Source: Propionibacteriaceae bacterium UBA6238
GTDB lineage: Bacteria; Actinomycetota; Actinomycetes; Propionibacteriales; Propionibacteriaceae
DNA length: 33,629 bases
NCBI GenBank assembly: GCA_002441465.1
Contig: DJWE01000012.1
Coordinates: forward strand, 1-33,629
Direction of reading: 5' to 3'
Shown: positions 1-6,510 of the stretch, piece by piece
Position numbering within the stretch: position 1 is the first letter of the stretch
How the letters are laid out: each line of letters starts with the position of its first letter
Notes under the pieces: model-generated
The model's database searches: none
What the model was told of the DNA's origin: nothing
Seen by the model: only the letters and a program-made list of their open reading frames with translations
Translations under genes and position numbers: made by a program

Positions 1-443
1 GAGTACGGGCTGGAGGGGTTGTAGGGCGTCGACGGCGTGAACTTGGCCGGGTCGTCGAGTTCGAGGTCGCCGTAGACCTCGTCTGTGGAGATGTGGTGCA
101 GCCGGGTGCCGTGCTTGCGCACCGCCTCCAGCAGGGTGAAGGTGCCCACGATGTTCGTCTGGATGAACGGCGAGGGATCGTTCAGCGAGTTGTCGTTGTG
201 GGACTCGGCGGCGAAGTGGACCACGACGTCGTGGCCGGCCACCAGCTCATCGACCAGTGCGCCGTCGCACACCGACCCCTCGACCAGGCGGCAGCGCGGG
301 TCGTCGGGGAGGTTCTCGCGGTGCCCGGCGTAGGTCAGGGCGTCCAGGACGGTGACGGTGTCGGATTCGTTGCGGGCCAGCAGTCGGTGCACGAACCCGC
401 TCCCGATGAAGCCGGCCCCCCCGGTGCACAAATATGAGGTCAT
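1..443 (-). CDS. rfbB: dTDP-glucose 4,6-dehydratase, 5' part only
   Basis: Catalyses NAD-dependent conversion of dTDP-glucose to dTDP-4-keto-6-deoxyglucose, the second step of dTDP-rhamnose-type sugar synthesis (cytoplasm). Translating the minus strand from the ATG at 443 gives the Rossmann nucleotide-binding motif TGGAGFIGSG at residues 7-16, and near the window edge STDEVYGDL, which carries the Thr-Asp-Glu catalytic signature of this extended SDR family. About 147 residues are present; the YxxxK motif and sugar-binding half lie beyond position 1. The gene diverges from rfbA across 133 bp. No Shine-Dalgarno is visible; a TAGACT hexamer ends six bases before the ATG, suggesting a leaderless message. 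Family assignment is firm, aided by rfbA next door; the exact sugar product cannot be told because no rmlC or rmlD is in view. Confidence 0.93.
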   Translation of the reverse strand, partial: MTSYLCTGGAGFIGSGFVHRLLARNESDTVTVLDALTYAGHRENLPDDPRCRLVEGSVCDGALVDELVAGHDVVVHFAAESHNDNSLNDPSPFIQTNIVGTFTLLEAVRKHGTRLHHISTDEVYGDLELDDPAKFTPSTPYNPSSPY

Positions 444-455
444 GGCAGGAGTCTA
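444..455 (-). promoter_or_regulatory. -10 box for leaderless rfbB
   Basis: On the minus strand TAGACT (455-450) matches the actinobacterial TANNNT -10 pattern and is followed by six bases (CCTGCC) and then the ATG at 443. Transcription would start at or beside the A of ATG. No convincing -35 is visible. Four other genes in the window show the same geometry. Confidence 0.5.
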
Positions 456-576
456 GAGGTCGGGGCTCCGGCTGGAAGGGGCTGCGCGACGTCGGCCGGA
501 CTATTCGGAACGGCTGATTCTGGTGGCTGGCTGGGATAGCGTGGGCAGCGTCGGGGCAAACGGTTCAGGGGGCATC

Positions 577-1443
577 ATGCGGGGAATCATTCTGGCCGGC
601 GGGACGGGCTCCAGGCTCCACCCGATCACGCTGGGCATCAGCAAGCAGTTGGTGCCCGTCTACGACAAGCCGATGATCTATTACCCGCTGACCACCCTGA
701 TCCTGGCTGGCATGCGGGAGGTCCTGGTGATCACCACCCCGCACGAGCACGAGGCATTCCAACGCCTGCTCGGGGACGGGAGCCGCTTCGGCGTGCGGAT
801 CGAGTACGCCACCCAGCCCGAGCCGAAGGGCTTGGCGCAGGCATTCACGATCGGTGCCGATTTCGTCGGTGGCGAGAAGTCATGCCTCGTCCTGGGCGAC
901 AACATCTTCTACGGCCAGGGACTGGGTTCCCAGCTGCGTCGCCTGGCAGAGGTGGACGGCGCAGCGGTGTTCGGCTACTGGGTCGCGGATCCGACCGCCT
1001 ACGGCGTGGTCGAGGTGGACGAGGACGGCATGGCTCGCTCCATCGAGGAGAAGCCCGCCCATCCGAAGTCGCACTACGCGGTGCCCGGGCTGTACTTCTA
1101 CGACGAGCAGGTCTGTGAGATCGCGGCCGGCCTGAAGCCGTCGGCTCGGGGTGAGTACGAGATCACGGACGTGAACCGGGCCTACCTCGAACAAGGGCAG
1201 TTGCAGGTCTCGGTGCTGCCGCGCGGCACGGCGTGGCTGGATACCGGCACTTTCGACTCCCTCAACGACGCCAGCAACTTCGTCCGCACGATCCAGGCCC
1301 GGCAGGGCATGCAGGTCGGCTGTCCGGAGGAGGCGTCCTGGCGGCGCGGTTTCCTCACCGATGAGGAACTGCTCGCCCGGGCGGACGCGCTGGCGAAGTC
1401 CGGCTATGGCGCCTACCTGCGCCAGTTGGTGGAGGCCGGGTGA
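577..1443 (+). CDS. rfbA: glucose-1-phosphate thymidylyltransferase
   Basis: Makes dTDP-glucose from glucose-1-phosphate and dTTP, the committed step of dTDP-deoxysugar synthesis; it feeds the divergent rfbB product. The chosen ATG is preceded by an AGGGGG Shine-Dalgarno at 567-572 and gives 288 residues, the usual RmlA length. An upstream in-frame ATG at 523 would add an 18-residue Gly/Ser-rich tail without family support. Visible motifs: the nucleotide-binding G-loop LAGGTGSRLHPIT at residues 6-18, KQLVPVYDKPMIYYPL soon after, the GDNIFYG metal/sugar motif, and EEKPAHPKSHYAV. Intact, with family-typical length and base composition. Confidence 0.96.
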   Translation: MRGIILAGGTGSRLHPITLGISKQLVPVYDKPMIYYPLTTLILAGMREVLVITTPHEHEAFQRLLGDGSRFGVRIEYATQPEPKGLAQAFTIGADFVGGEKSCLVLGDNIFYGQGLGSQLRRLAEVDGAAVFGYWVADPTAYGVVEVDEDGMARSIEEKPAHPKSHYAVPGLYFYDEQVCEIAAGLKPSARGEYEITDVNRAYLEQGQLQVSVLPRGTAWLDTGTFDSLNDASNFVRTIQARQGMQVGCPEEASWRRGFLTDEELLARADALAKSGYGAYLRQLVEAG

Positions 1444-1522
1444 TCGGGCGGAACGTCGCGCGCCGGCGCCGATCCGGGTCGATCTGGGCGAGCGATGATC
1501 GAGCCGAAGCGCGCTAGTGGGA

Positions 1523-1534
1523 TGACGTACGTCA
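1523..1534. promoter_or_regulatory. 12-bp perfect palindrome, possible operator
   Basis: TGACGTACGTCA is self-complementary over all 12 bases and lies about 135 bp upstream of the predicted -10 box of the tagD-like gene. Such symmetry suits a dimeric regulator site, but no regulator is identified. Confidence 0.3.
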
Positions 1535-1668
1535 CGGGCAATCCTGCCCGGGGGCAGCGCCGGTAATTCACCGTTTTGACCTGCGTCGGAGCTCTCGAGC
1601 CGAGCCGTCGAGGGTTACGGTTTGGTCTCGCGCGGTTCGCTCGACTGGCACTGTGGGCCGTTTCGCGC

Positions 1669-1709
1669 GATAATCGTCAGCGTCAGTGAGGCCGACGGCC
1701 GCCTGACGC
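1669..1709 (+). promoter_or_regulatory. predicted -10 box and leader hairpin of tagD-like gene
   Basis: GATAAT at 1669-1674 matches the -10 consensus in five of six positions; transcription would start near 1681, giving a leader of about 90 bases. At its very start GCGTCAG (1680-1686) pairs with CTGACGC (1703-1709); the 16-base loop itself contains GGCC-GAC-GGCC, so a compound hairpin can form. Function unknown; it could stabilise the 5' end. Confidence 0.4.
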
Positions 1710-1772
1710 CATTGCCGATGCGGCAGACCCTGGGGGAGGGCCGGTCGCGAAATCTGGGGGGAGGATCGGCAG

Positions 1773-2207
1773 ATGGATTCAATTCCTGAACGTCGTGGAC
1801 TTGTGGGTTATGTGCCCGGTGCGTGGGACATGTTCCACATCGGGCACCTGAACATTCTCAAGCGTGCGCGTGAGCACTGTGACTGGTTGGTTGCCGGAGT
1901 GGTGACCGACGAGACGCTTTTCGAGATGAAGAACAAATACCCGATCATCCCGTTCGAGGAGCGGCTGGCGATCGTTGAGGCGATCGGCATCGTCGATCAG
2001 GCCGTGGTGGACCATTCGGCCAGCAAGGTCGAGGTGTGGAACACGGTCCACTTCGATCTGCTGTTCAAGGGCGACGACTGGCGCGGGACGCCGAAGGGCA
2101 AGCGTTTGGAGCGCGAGCTCGCCACGGTGGGTGCGCGCGTCCACTACTTCCCGTACACACTGCACACTTCGTCCACCGAGCTTCGGCGGGTGCTGGCTGA
2201 GTGGTGA
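1773..2207 (+). CDS. TagD-like cytidylyltransferase family protein
   Basis: A 144-residue nucleotidyltransferase of the glycerol-3-phosphate cytidylyltransferase/FAD synthetase superfamily. It transfers CMP (less often AMP) to a small phosphorylated alcohol or sugar. The signature is GAWDMFHIGHLNILKRA at residues 15-31, with the HxGH catalytic histidines at 22 and 25; HTSSTELRR near the C-terminus matches the second nucleotide-binding motif (RTxGISTT-like) only loosely. The length fits single-domain TagD enzymes. Start ATG has a strong Shine-Dalgarno. The stop overlaps the next gene by seven bases, so translation of the two is probably coupled. A CDP-alcohol phosphotransferase lies just beyond the next gene and may use the CDP product (inference). 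The substrate cannot be read from sequence; glycerol-3-phosphate is one possibility. Confidence 0.85.
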   Translation: MDSIPERRGLVGYVPGAWDMFHIGHLNILKRAREHCDWLVAGVVTDETLFEMKNKYPIIPFEERLAIVEAIGIVDQAVVDHSASKVEVWNTVHFDLLFKGDDWRGTPKGKRLERELATVGARVHYFPYTLHTSSTELRRVLAEW

Positions 2208-3139
2208 AGCCAAACGTACGGGTCGCGGTTCTGACCTACCGCCGACCTGAGGACATCGCTGCCGCCATCCCGCGCCTGGTGGCAGAGGCCGAACTGGCCG
2301 TGGCCGAGGGGTGGGACGTGGACATCCTCGTCGTCGACAACGACCCCGAGGCGAGCGCGCGGGAGACGGTGGCCGAGGCCTCCGCCGACAGCCCGGTGCC
2401 GGTCCACTACGAGGTCGAGCCCGTCTCGGGTATCGCGGCGGGACGCAATCACGCTCTGGACGTGTCGCAGGATCGGGATCTCCTGGTCTACATCGACGAC
2501 GACGAGCGTCCGGTCGAGCGTTGGTTGAGCCTGCTGCTGCAGGCGCACCTCACCTACTCCTCGGCCGTGGTCGGGCCAGTGGTCTCGCAGTTCGACAGCG
2601 AGCCGGAAAGCTGGATCAGCGCGGGCGGCTTCTTCGACCGCCGACGCATGCCCACGGGCACCCCGGTAGTGGTCGCGGCTACGAACAATCTGCTGCTCGA
2701 CCTGCGCCAGGTGCGCGAGTTCGGTCTCCGTTTCGACCTCGACTTCGGCCTGAGCGGGGGGAGCGACACGCTCTTCACCCGGCAGCTCACCGCCAAGGGC
2801 GGACGGATGGTGTGGTGCGACGAGGCCGTGGTCTACGACATCGTTCCGGCGAACCGGGCGACCCGGCGTTGGGTGCTGCTGCGCGCGCTGCGCAGCGGAA
2901 CGAGCTGGAGCGCGACGTCGCTTCGGGTCGCCCGCAGCGTCCCGCAGCGACTCTGGTGGCAGGTGAAGGACTTCGGCTCCGGAGTCGCGCGGATCGGTGG
3001 CGGGCTGGCCCGCCTGCTGGCCGGTGTGCTGACCCGCAGCGAACCGCTGAGGGCCAGGGGAGCACGGAATCTCGCCCGCGGCGCCGGGCTGGCTGCCGGT
3101 GTGTTCGGCTACCGGTACCACGAGTACAAGCGGAGCTGA
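2201..3139 (+). CDS. family 2 glycosyltransferase
   Basis: GT-A fold glycosyltransferase, about 312 residues, acting on the cytoplasmic face to extend an exopolysaccharide or envelope glycan. The N-terminus VAVLTYRRPEDIAAAI is the first beta strand and nucleotide site; VVDNDPEASA follows; YIDDDERPVERW holds the acidic metal-binding motif; and LSGGSDTLFTRQL resembles the GxDxxL acceptor segment. There is no membrane span; the basic C-terminus could touch the membrane. Tandem GTG codons at 2201 and 2204 are both possible starts, overlapping the end of the cytidylyltransferase gene, which points to one operon. Donor and acceptor sugars are unknown. Confidence 0.85.
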   Translation: MVKPNVRVAVLTYRRPEDIAAAIPRLVAEAELAVAEGWDVDILVVDNDPEASARETVAEASADSPVPVHYEVEPVSGIAAGRNHALDVSQDRDLLVYIDDDERPVERWLSLLLQAHLTYSSAVVGPVVSQFDSEPESWISAGGFFDRRRMPTGTPVVVAATNNLLLDLRQVREFGLRFDLDFGLSGGSDTLFTRQLTAKGGRMVWCDEAVVYDIVPANRATRRWVLLRALRSGTSWSATSLRVARSVPQRLWWQVKDFGSGVARIGGGLARLLAGVLTRSEPLRARGARNLARGAGLAAGVFGYRYHEYKRS

Positions 3140-3249
3140 ACGCTCTACTCGACCCGACGCGTTGTGATGACGACGGCGCTGCTCAGCAGCCGCGTCCAGC
3201 CTGTGCGGTGCCCGTTCGTCGCGCGCCGCCCACGAACCAAGGACGTGCG

Positions 3250-4026
3250 CTATTCGCTGCTCGGTTGCCGTCCCGCTGCGCCGACCAGGCGGAACCAGCG
3301 GCGGGACGCGAGGAGCGTGTACACCACCATGCTGAGCGCCATCACCGAGTAGATCGCGGCGAACAGCCACGGGATGCCGAGGAAGACGAAGGCCAGGCAC
3401 AAGAAGCCGTAGTCGAGCGGTGCCCGCAGGACCGTGACCAGTGTGGCGGCCCGGGCGCCGAATCGCTCGGCCTGGTAGGGCTGGCCCGGCGCCGTCCGCG
3501 CGTGATGCTCTCGTAGCACGAGATCGGTCATGATCATCCCGAAGAAGTTCACGTTCTGCCCGATGGCGAAGGCGATCGGCACCAGCAAGAACCAGTCCGG
3601 CGCGAGGCCGCTGCGGTAGGCGGCGATGAGGACCGCCATGTGAATGCTGGAGATCTTCGCCGAGTCGACTACGTGATCGAGCCACTCGCCGTCCAGGCTC
3701 CCACCGCCCCTGAGCCGGGCGAGCTGCCCGTCCGCTGAGTCGAGGGCGTACCCCAGAATCAGCAGGAGGGCCACGGCGATACCGGTCAGCCAACTGGGCC
3801 CGACCAGGGCGAGGGTGACGATGCCGGCGAAGGTGAACAGGGCGCTGATACCGGTCACGGCGTTGGGCGTCAGGCCGAGGACGTGGGCGACTGCGGCGAA
3901 GACCCGTCCCAGAGGCCGGTTGACCAGCTTCGAGTACAGCGGCGCTGCGACCGAGGACTTCTGGGCGAGCCGTAGCGTCCGGTAGGAGTCGCGGAAATGT
4001 GGCTCCGGTGACAGCTCACTCGCCAT
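3250..4026 (-). CDS. CDP-alcohol phosphotransferase family membrane protein
   Basis: Integral membrane enzyme that displaces CMP from a CDP-alcohol with an acceptor hydroxyl, making a phosphodiester. The full family signature D-x2-DG-x2-AR-x8-G-x3-D-x3-D is intact at residues 96-121 (DSADGQLAR through DHVVD), including all four catalytic aspartates. Several hydrophobic segments flank it; 258 residues is normal. The ATG at 4026 is chosen because GGAGG sits seven bases upstream; a TTG two codons earlier would touch the Shine-Dalgarno. It converges on the glycosyltransferase gene. With the TagD-like gene nearby it could transfer a CDP-activated polyol phosphate onto a lipid or glycan carrier (inference). 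It could also be an ordinary phospholipid synthase, but the setting argues otherwise. Confidence 0.88.
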   Translation of the reverse strand: MASELSPEPHFRDSYRTLRLAQKSSVAAPLYSKLVNRPLGRVFAAVAHVLGLTPNAVTGISALFTFAGIVTLALVGPSWLTGIAVALLLILGYALDSADGQLARLRGGGSLDGEWLDHVVDSAKISSIHMAVLIAAYRSGLAPDWFLLVPIAFAIGQNVNFFGMIMTDLVLREHHARTAPGQPYQAERFGARAATLVTVLRAPLDYGFLCLAFVFLGIPWLFAAIYSVMALSMVVYTLLASRRWFRLVGAAGRQPSSE

Positions 4027-4066
4027 GGACAATCCTCCGAACAGGTCGACGGTCAGAAAACAGGCA

Positions 4067-4104
4067 TGGTACTGCCCCGAGACAGCGGCCTCGGGGCAGT
4101 ACCA
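4067..4104 (-). terminator. 15-bp perfect hairpin after the beta-helix gene
   Basis: TGGTACTGCCCCGAG (4067-4081) is exactly complementary to 4090-4104, with an 8-base loop. On the minus strand it begins ten bases after the stop of the beta-helix gene and is followed by a T-rich stretch (TGCCTGTTTTCTG), so an intrinsic terminator separating that gene from the CDP-alcohol phosphotransferase gene is likely. Confidence 0.75.
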
Positions 4105-4113
4105 CTGGCTTGG

Positions 4114-5625
4114 TCAGGAGACCGTGATCAGCGGTGAGATCGGAGTGCCGTCCTCGAAGTGGTTGCCGCTATGGGTCAGGTTGACCGCGGGATAGGCGGT
4201 GAACGGGCAGGATGCGACCGAGCGGTCCGGGCCGAACACGTTGTTGGTCACCGATGCCGACTCGCCGTAGCCGTTCTTCACCTGGAGCTTCAGCGTGCAC
4301 CACCCGCCATCGAGGTAGTTGTTGCTGGCGGTGAGCGTCACGGCGCCCTGCTCGGCACCACCGAGGATCGCGAAGTTGGTTGCGCCGCGGATGGTGTTGC
4401 CCGTGATCTTGAGGTTCTTGCCGCTCAGGATCTGGATGTTGTCGTTGTGGGTGGGGCTACCGCCCTGAGCGGGATCGCTGGCGTAGTAGGTGGTGTTCTC
4501 GAGCAGCGAGTCGACGACGGTCACGTTGTCGCCGTGGATCTTCACCGAGTCGACATTGCCGACCACGTGGACGCGTCGCGCGGTGAAGTCCCAGCCCTTG
4601 ATTCCGTCGAAGTAGACCGACGGGTACTCCGCGACCACGTCGACGTCCTCGATCAGCAGGTTGTCGTAACCGTAGTTCGTGATCAGGCCGACGGCGTAAC
4701 CCTTCTGCTTCCCACCGCGAACGATGCAGTTGCGGATCACGACGTTCTTGGCCCGCACGGTCACGAATCCATGGATGTCGAGGTTCTCCAGGACGGTGCC
4801 GTCCTTGGTCACGGTGATGTCGCCGTCGGCGCGAGTAAGCGAGCTGCCTGCGGTCACGCCGGTGGTTGCCGCACTCGGATAGCCGGAGGTGCCCGGCGTG
4901 GGCGTGGGCGTGGGCGTCGGAGTCGGAGTCGGAGTCGGCTTGGATGAGCCGGAGTTGGAGTTCTGGGTGTTGCGCGAGCTGTACCAGGCCTTGACCTTGG
5001 TCTTGCTCGCCTTCGCCACGCTGTAGGACTTCACGGAAACGCTCGTGTACTTCAACGAGGTGGCGGTGCTGGCGCTGTCGCTCAGGTACGCCCACAGGCG
5101 AGCCTTGCCGGACTTGGTGATCCGCTGCGAGGAGTAGTCCTTGTAGGCGACTTGCCAGCCCGAGACCTTCTTGCTTGCGGTCCAGGCCTTGACGTAGATG
5201 CGCGCCGGGTTGGAGCCGACCACGGCGGCCTTCAGGTAGACCTTCGCGCCGGTCCGCACGGTGAGGCCGGTGCCGACGGACGCGAGCGCGGTCTCCGCGG
5301 AGCCGGCCACGCGGGAGATGCCCACCGACACGACGCCGTTGTTGACGCTGACCTTGGCGCGGTAGCCCGACTCGTCACCGCTGTTGCGGAGCTGGAAGCC
5401 GAAGTAGGCGGGCGAGGAGGCCGGCGCGTAGAACGTGGCCTGAGCGATCAAGCTCTTCCTCGCCTTGCTGGTCGCCTTGACGCTGACGGAGTTGCCCGGC
5501 GCGACATTAAGTGACTTCGTGGCGGCCTGCGCCGGCTGCGGCGCAATCCCGACGGCGAGCGCGGTGGTGAGTCCCACGGCCAACGCCGCGACCAGTCGCC
5601 TGCGTGTGGAGTGCCTGCTAATCAT
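4114..5625 (-). CDS. secreted right-handed beta-helix protein with LamG-like N-terminal module
   Basis: A 503-residue exported protein. Residues 1-34 are a Sec signal peptide (basic start, hydrophobic core, cut after QPAQA). Residues about 35-205 form a beta-rich module with the GYRAKV segment, related to the C-terminus of the giant protein encoded at 11939-16903. A Pro-Thr linker (about residues 225-245) follows, then a parallel beta-helix with repeated turns such as NVVIRNCIVRGG, LLIEDVDVV and LKITGNTIRG, and the segment HNDNIQI. Pectate-lyase-like folds of this kind bind or cleave acidic polysaccharides; no catalytic set can be assigned safely. It could trim or bind the polymer made by this locus (inference). 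Start: the ATG at 5625 leads straight into the signal peptide, with a weak GAGAGG upstream. Confidence 0.8.
   Translation of the reverse strand: MISRHSTRRRLVAALAVGLTTALAVGIAPQPAQAATKSLNVAPGNSVSVKATSKARKSLIAQATFYAPASSPAYFGFQLRNSGDESGYRAKVSVNNGVVSVGISRVAGSAETALASVGTGLTVRTGAKVYLKAAVVGSNPARIYVKAWTASKKVSGWQVAYKDYSSQRITKSGKARLWAYLSDSASTATSLKYTSVSVKSYSVAKASKTKVKAWYSSRNTQNSNSGSSKPTPTPTPTPTPTPTPGTSGYPSAATTGVTAGSSLTRADGDITVTKDGTVLENLDIHGFVTVRAKNVVIRNCIVRGGKQKGYAVGLITNYGYDNLLIEDVDVVAEYPSVYFDGIKGWDFTARRVHVVGNVDSVKIHGDNVTVVDSLLENTTYYASDPAQGGSPTHNDNIQILSGKNLKITGNTIRGATNFAILGGAEQGAVTLTASNNYLDGGWCTLKLQVKNGYGESASVTNNVFGPDRSVASCPFTAYPAVNLTHSGNHFEDGTPISPLITVS
4894..4938 (-). repeat. Pro-Thr dipeptide linker microrepeat
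   Basis: Six-base units (GGCGTG and GGAGTC types on the plus strand) encode alternating Pro-Thr in the beta-helix protein. It is a flexible interdomain linker and, being a short tandem repeat, could vary in length between strains. Confidence 0.8.
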
Positions 5626-5732
5626 CCGGGGGTGAACCTCTCGCTAGATCCTCGGTTCAGGTCGTTCCCGACCCGGTAGCCACCCCCCGATTAGCTGAGA
5701 AGATTCTAAGGACGCAAGGGCGAATCTGGCAA

Positions 5733-5738
5733 ATTATC
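5733..5738 (-). promoter_or_regulatory. predicted -10 box of the beta-helix gene
   Basis: GATAAT on the minus strand (5738-5733) matches the consensus in five of six positions, giving a leader of about 100 bases that contains a six-G run (around 5688-5693). No clear -35. The same GATAAT hexamer precedes the tagD-like and phosphatase genes. Confidence 0.4.
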
Positions 5739-5765
5739 CGGACTTCTCTCAGGATCTCGCTGCTG

Positions 5766-5811
5766 CAGGAGCGGTTGGGCCGCACTATCGGCCCACAATT
5801 CGCTGCTCCTG
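5766..5811 (+). promoter_or_regulatory. nested stem-loop in leader of 5872 gene
   Basis: CAGGAGC (5766-5772) pairs with GCTCCTG (5805-5811). Inside, GGGCCG (5777-5782) pairs with CGGCCC (5789-5794) around a CACTAT loop. The structure lies about 60 bases before the start codon of a kinase-polymerase operon, so it could be a 5' regulatory element or a protein binding site. It does not match a riboswitch class known to me. Confidence 0.45.
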
Positions 5812-5871
5812 TAGGATCGGCATTCAAGGCGAGCCGGGGGGACACGGCGGACGGGTTCGATGGGAGATTTC

Positions 5872-6510
5872 ATGTCAGGCGATCGGCCCGATGCGGCGCG
5901 CCCCGATCACCGGTTGCGGTGGTTGATCATTGCGGTAGTGGTGGTTGCCCTCGGTGTGGGCGGATTCATCGTTTTCACGCGCGGCGGACAGCCTGCGCCG
6001 GGAACCGCGTCCACGCCGGCTCAGGGGACTGCGACCGCGGCCACTCCGGTGCCGACTCCGTCGCTGCCGACCGCCACAGCCACGGGAACGCCGACGGTGG
6101 AGTCGGCCGCGCCGCGGGCGACGGTGACGGCGAGCATCAAGGAGTCCGCGGACATTGTGACGGGTGTCACGGCGCAAGTGAAGAAGATCACTGCGGTCAA
6201 CGGCATCGCACAGGGCCCGGGTGAGGTCGCCGGGCCGGCGCTCCAGATCACGGTGGAGGTGACCAACGCGGACAAGTCGGACTTCGATCTCTCCGCGGCG
6301 ATCGTGAACCTCTACTACGGGAAGTCCCGATCACCGGCCGGTGCCCTCAGCGGCCCGGGCGTGCGGGCTTTCCCGGCGAAGGTCGGACCAGGGGCCAGCG
6401 TCACCGGCACCTTCGTGTTCAACGTTCCGAAGTCAGAGCGCGGGCAGATTCGCGTGGAGTTCCGTGGTTCGCCCGAGGTGTCCGTCGCTATCTTCGAAGG
6501 TGCAGCATGA
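5872..6510 (+). CDS. membrane-anchored protein of unknown function
   Basis: Not recognised as a named family. The 212 residues comprise a short charged cytoplasmic start, one membrane span (LRWLIIAVVVVALGVGGFI, about 17-35), a Thr/Pro/Ala-rich spacer (about 40-90), and an extracytoplasmic beta-rich domain with ALQITVEVTNADKSDFDLS and VTGTFVFNVPKSERGQIRV. That pattern resembles the DUF4352/immunoglobulin-like lipoprotein fold. The ATG at 5872 is preferred because GGGAG lies five to six bases upstream; the ATG at 5860 has no such site. Its stop overlaps the kinase ATG (ATGA), so it is the first gene of a kinase-polymerase operon and may be an extracellular partner of the chain-length system (inference). 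Confidence 0.8.
   Translation: MSGDRPDAARPDHRLRWLIIAVVVVALGVGGFIVFTRGGQPAPGTASTPAQGTATAATPVPTPSLPTATATGTPTVESAAPRATVTASIKESADIVTGVTAQVKKITAVNGIAQGPGEVAGPALQITVEVTNADKSDFDLSAAIVNLYYGKSRSPAGALSGPGVRAFPAKVGPGASVTGTFVFNVPKSERGQIRVEFRGSPEVSVAIFEGAA

Larger units (their letters stand above)
1444..1772 (+). other. 329-bp gene-free stretch before the tagD-like gene
   Basis: No gene is supported here. It holds a perfect 12-bp palindrome (1523-1534), a GATAAT -10-like box (1669-1674) and a hairpin (1680-1709) in the probable 5' leader of the tagD-like gene. The leader ends in a purine-rich Shine-Dalgarno, GGGGGGAGGA, at 1755-1764. Confidence 0.6.

Noticed and set aside
2144..3793. A 549-codon minus-strand open frame covering the GT2 gene
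   Set aside because: The Arg/Ala/Pro-rich translation lacks motifs and overlaps two well-supported genes.
5640..5870. Cyclic-di-GMP or cyclic-di-AMP riboswitch
   Set aside because: A GGACGCAAGGGC stretch recalled the GEMM core, but the partner AAACC and GAAA segments are missing; no ydaO consensus either.
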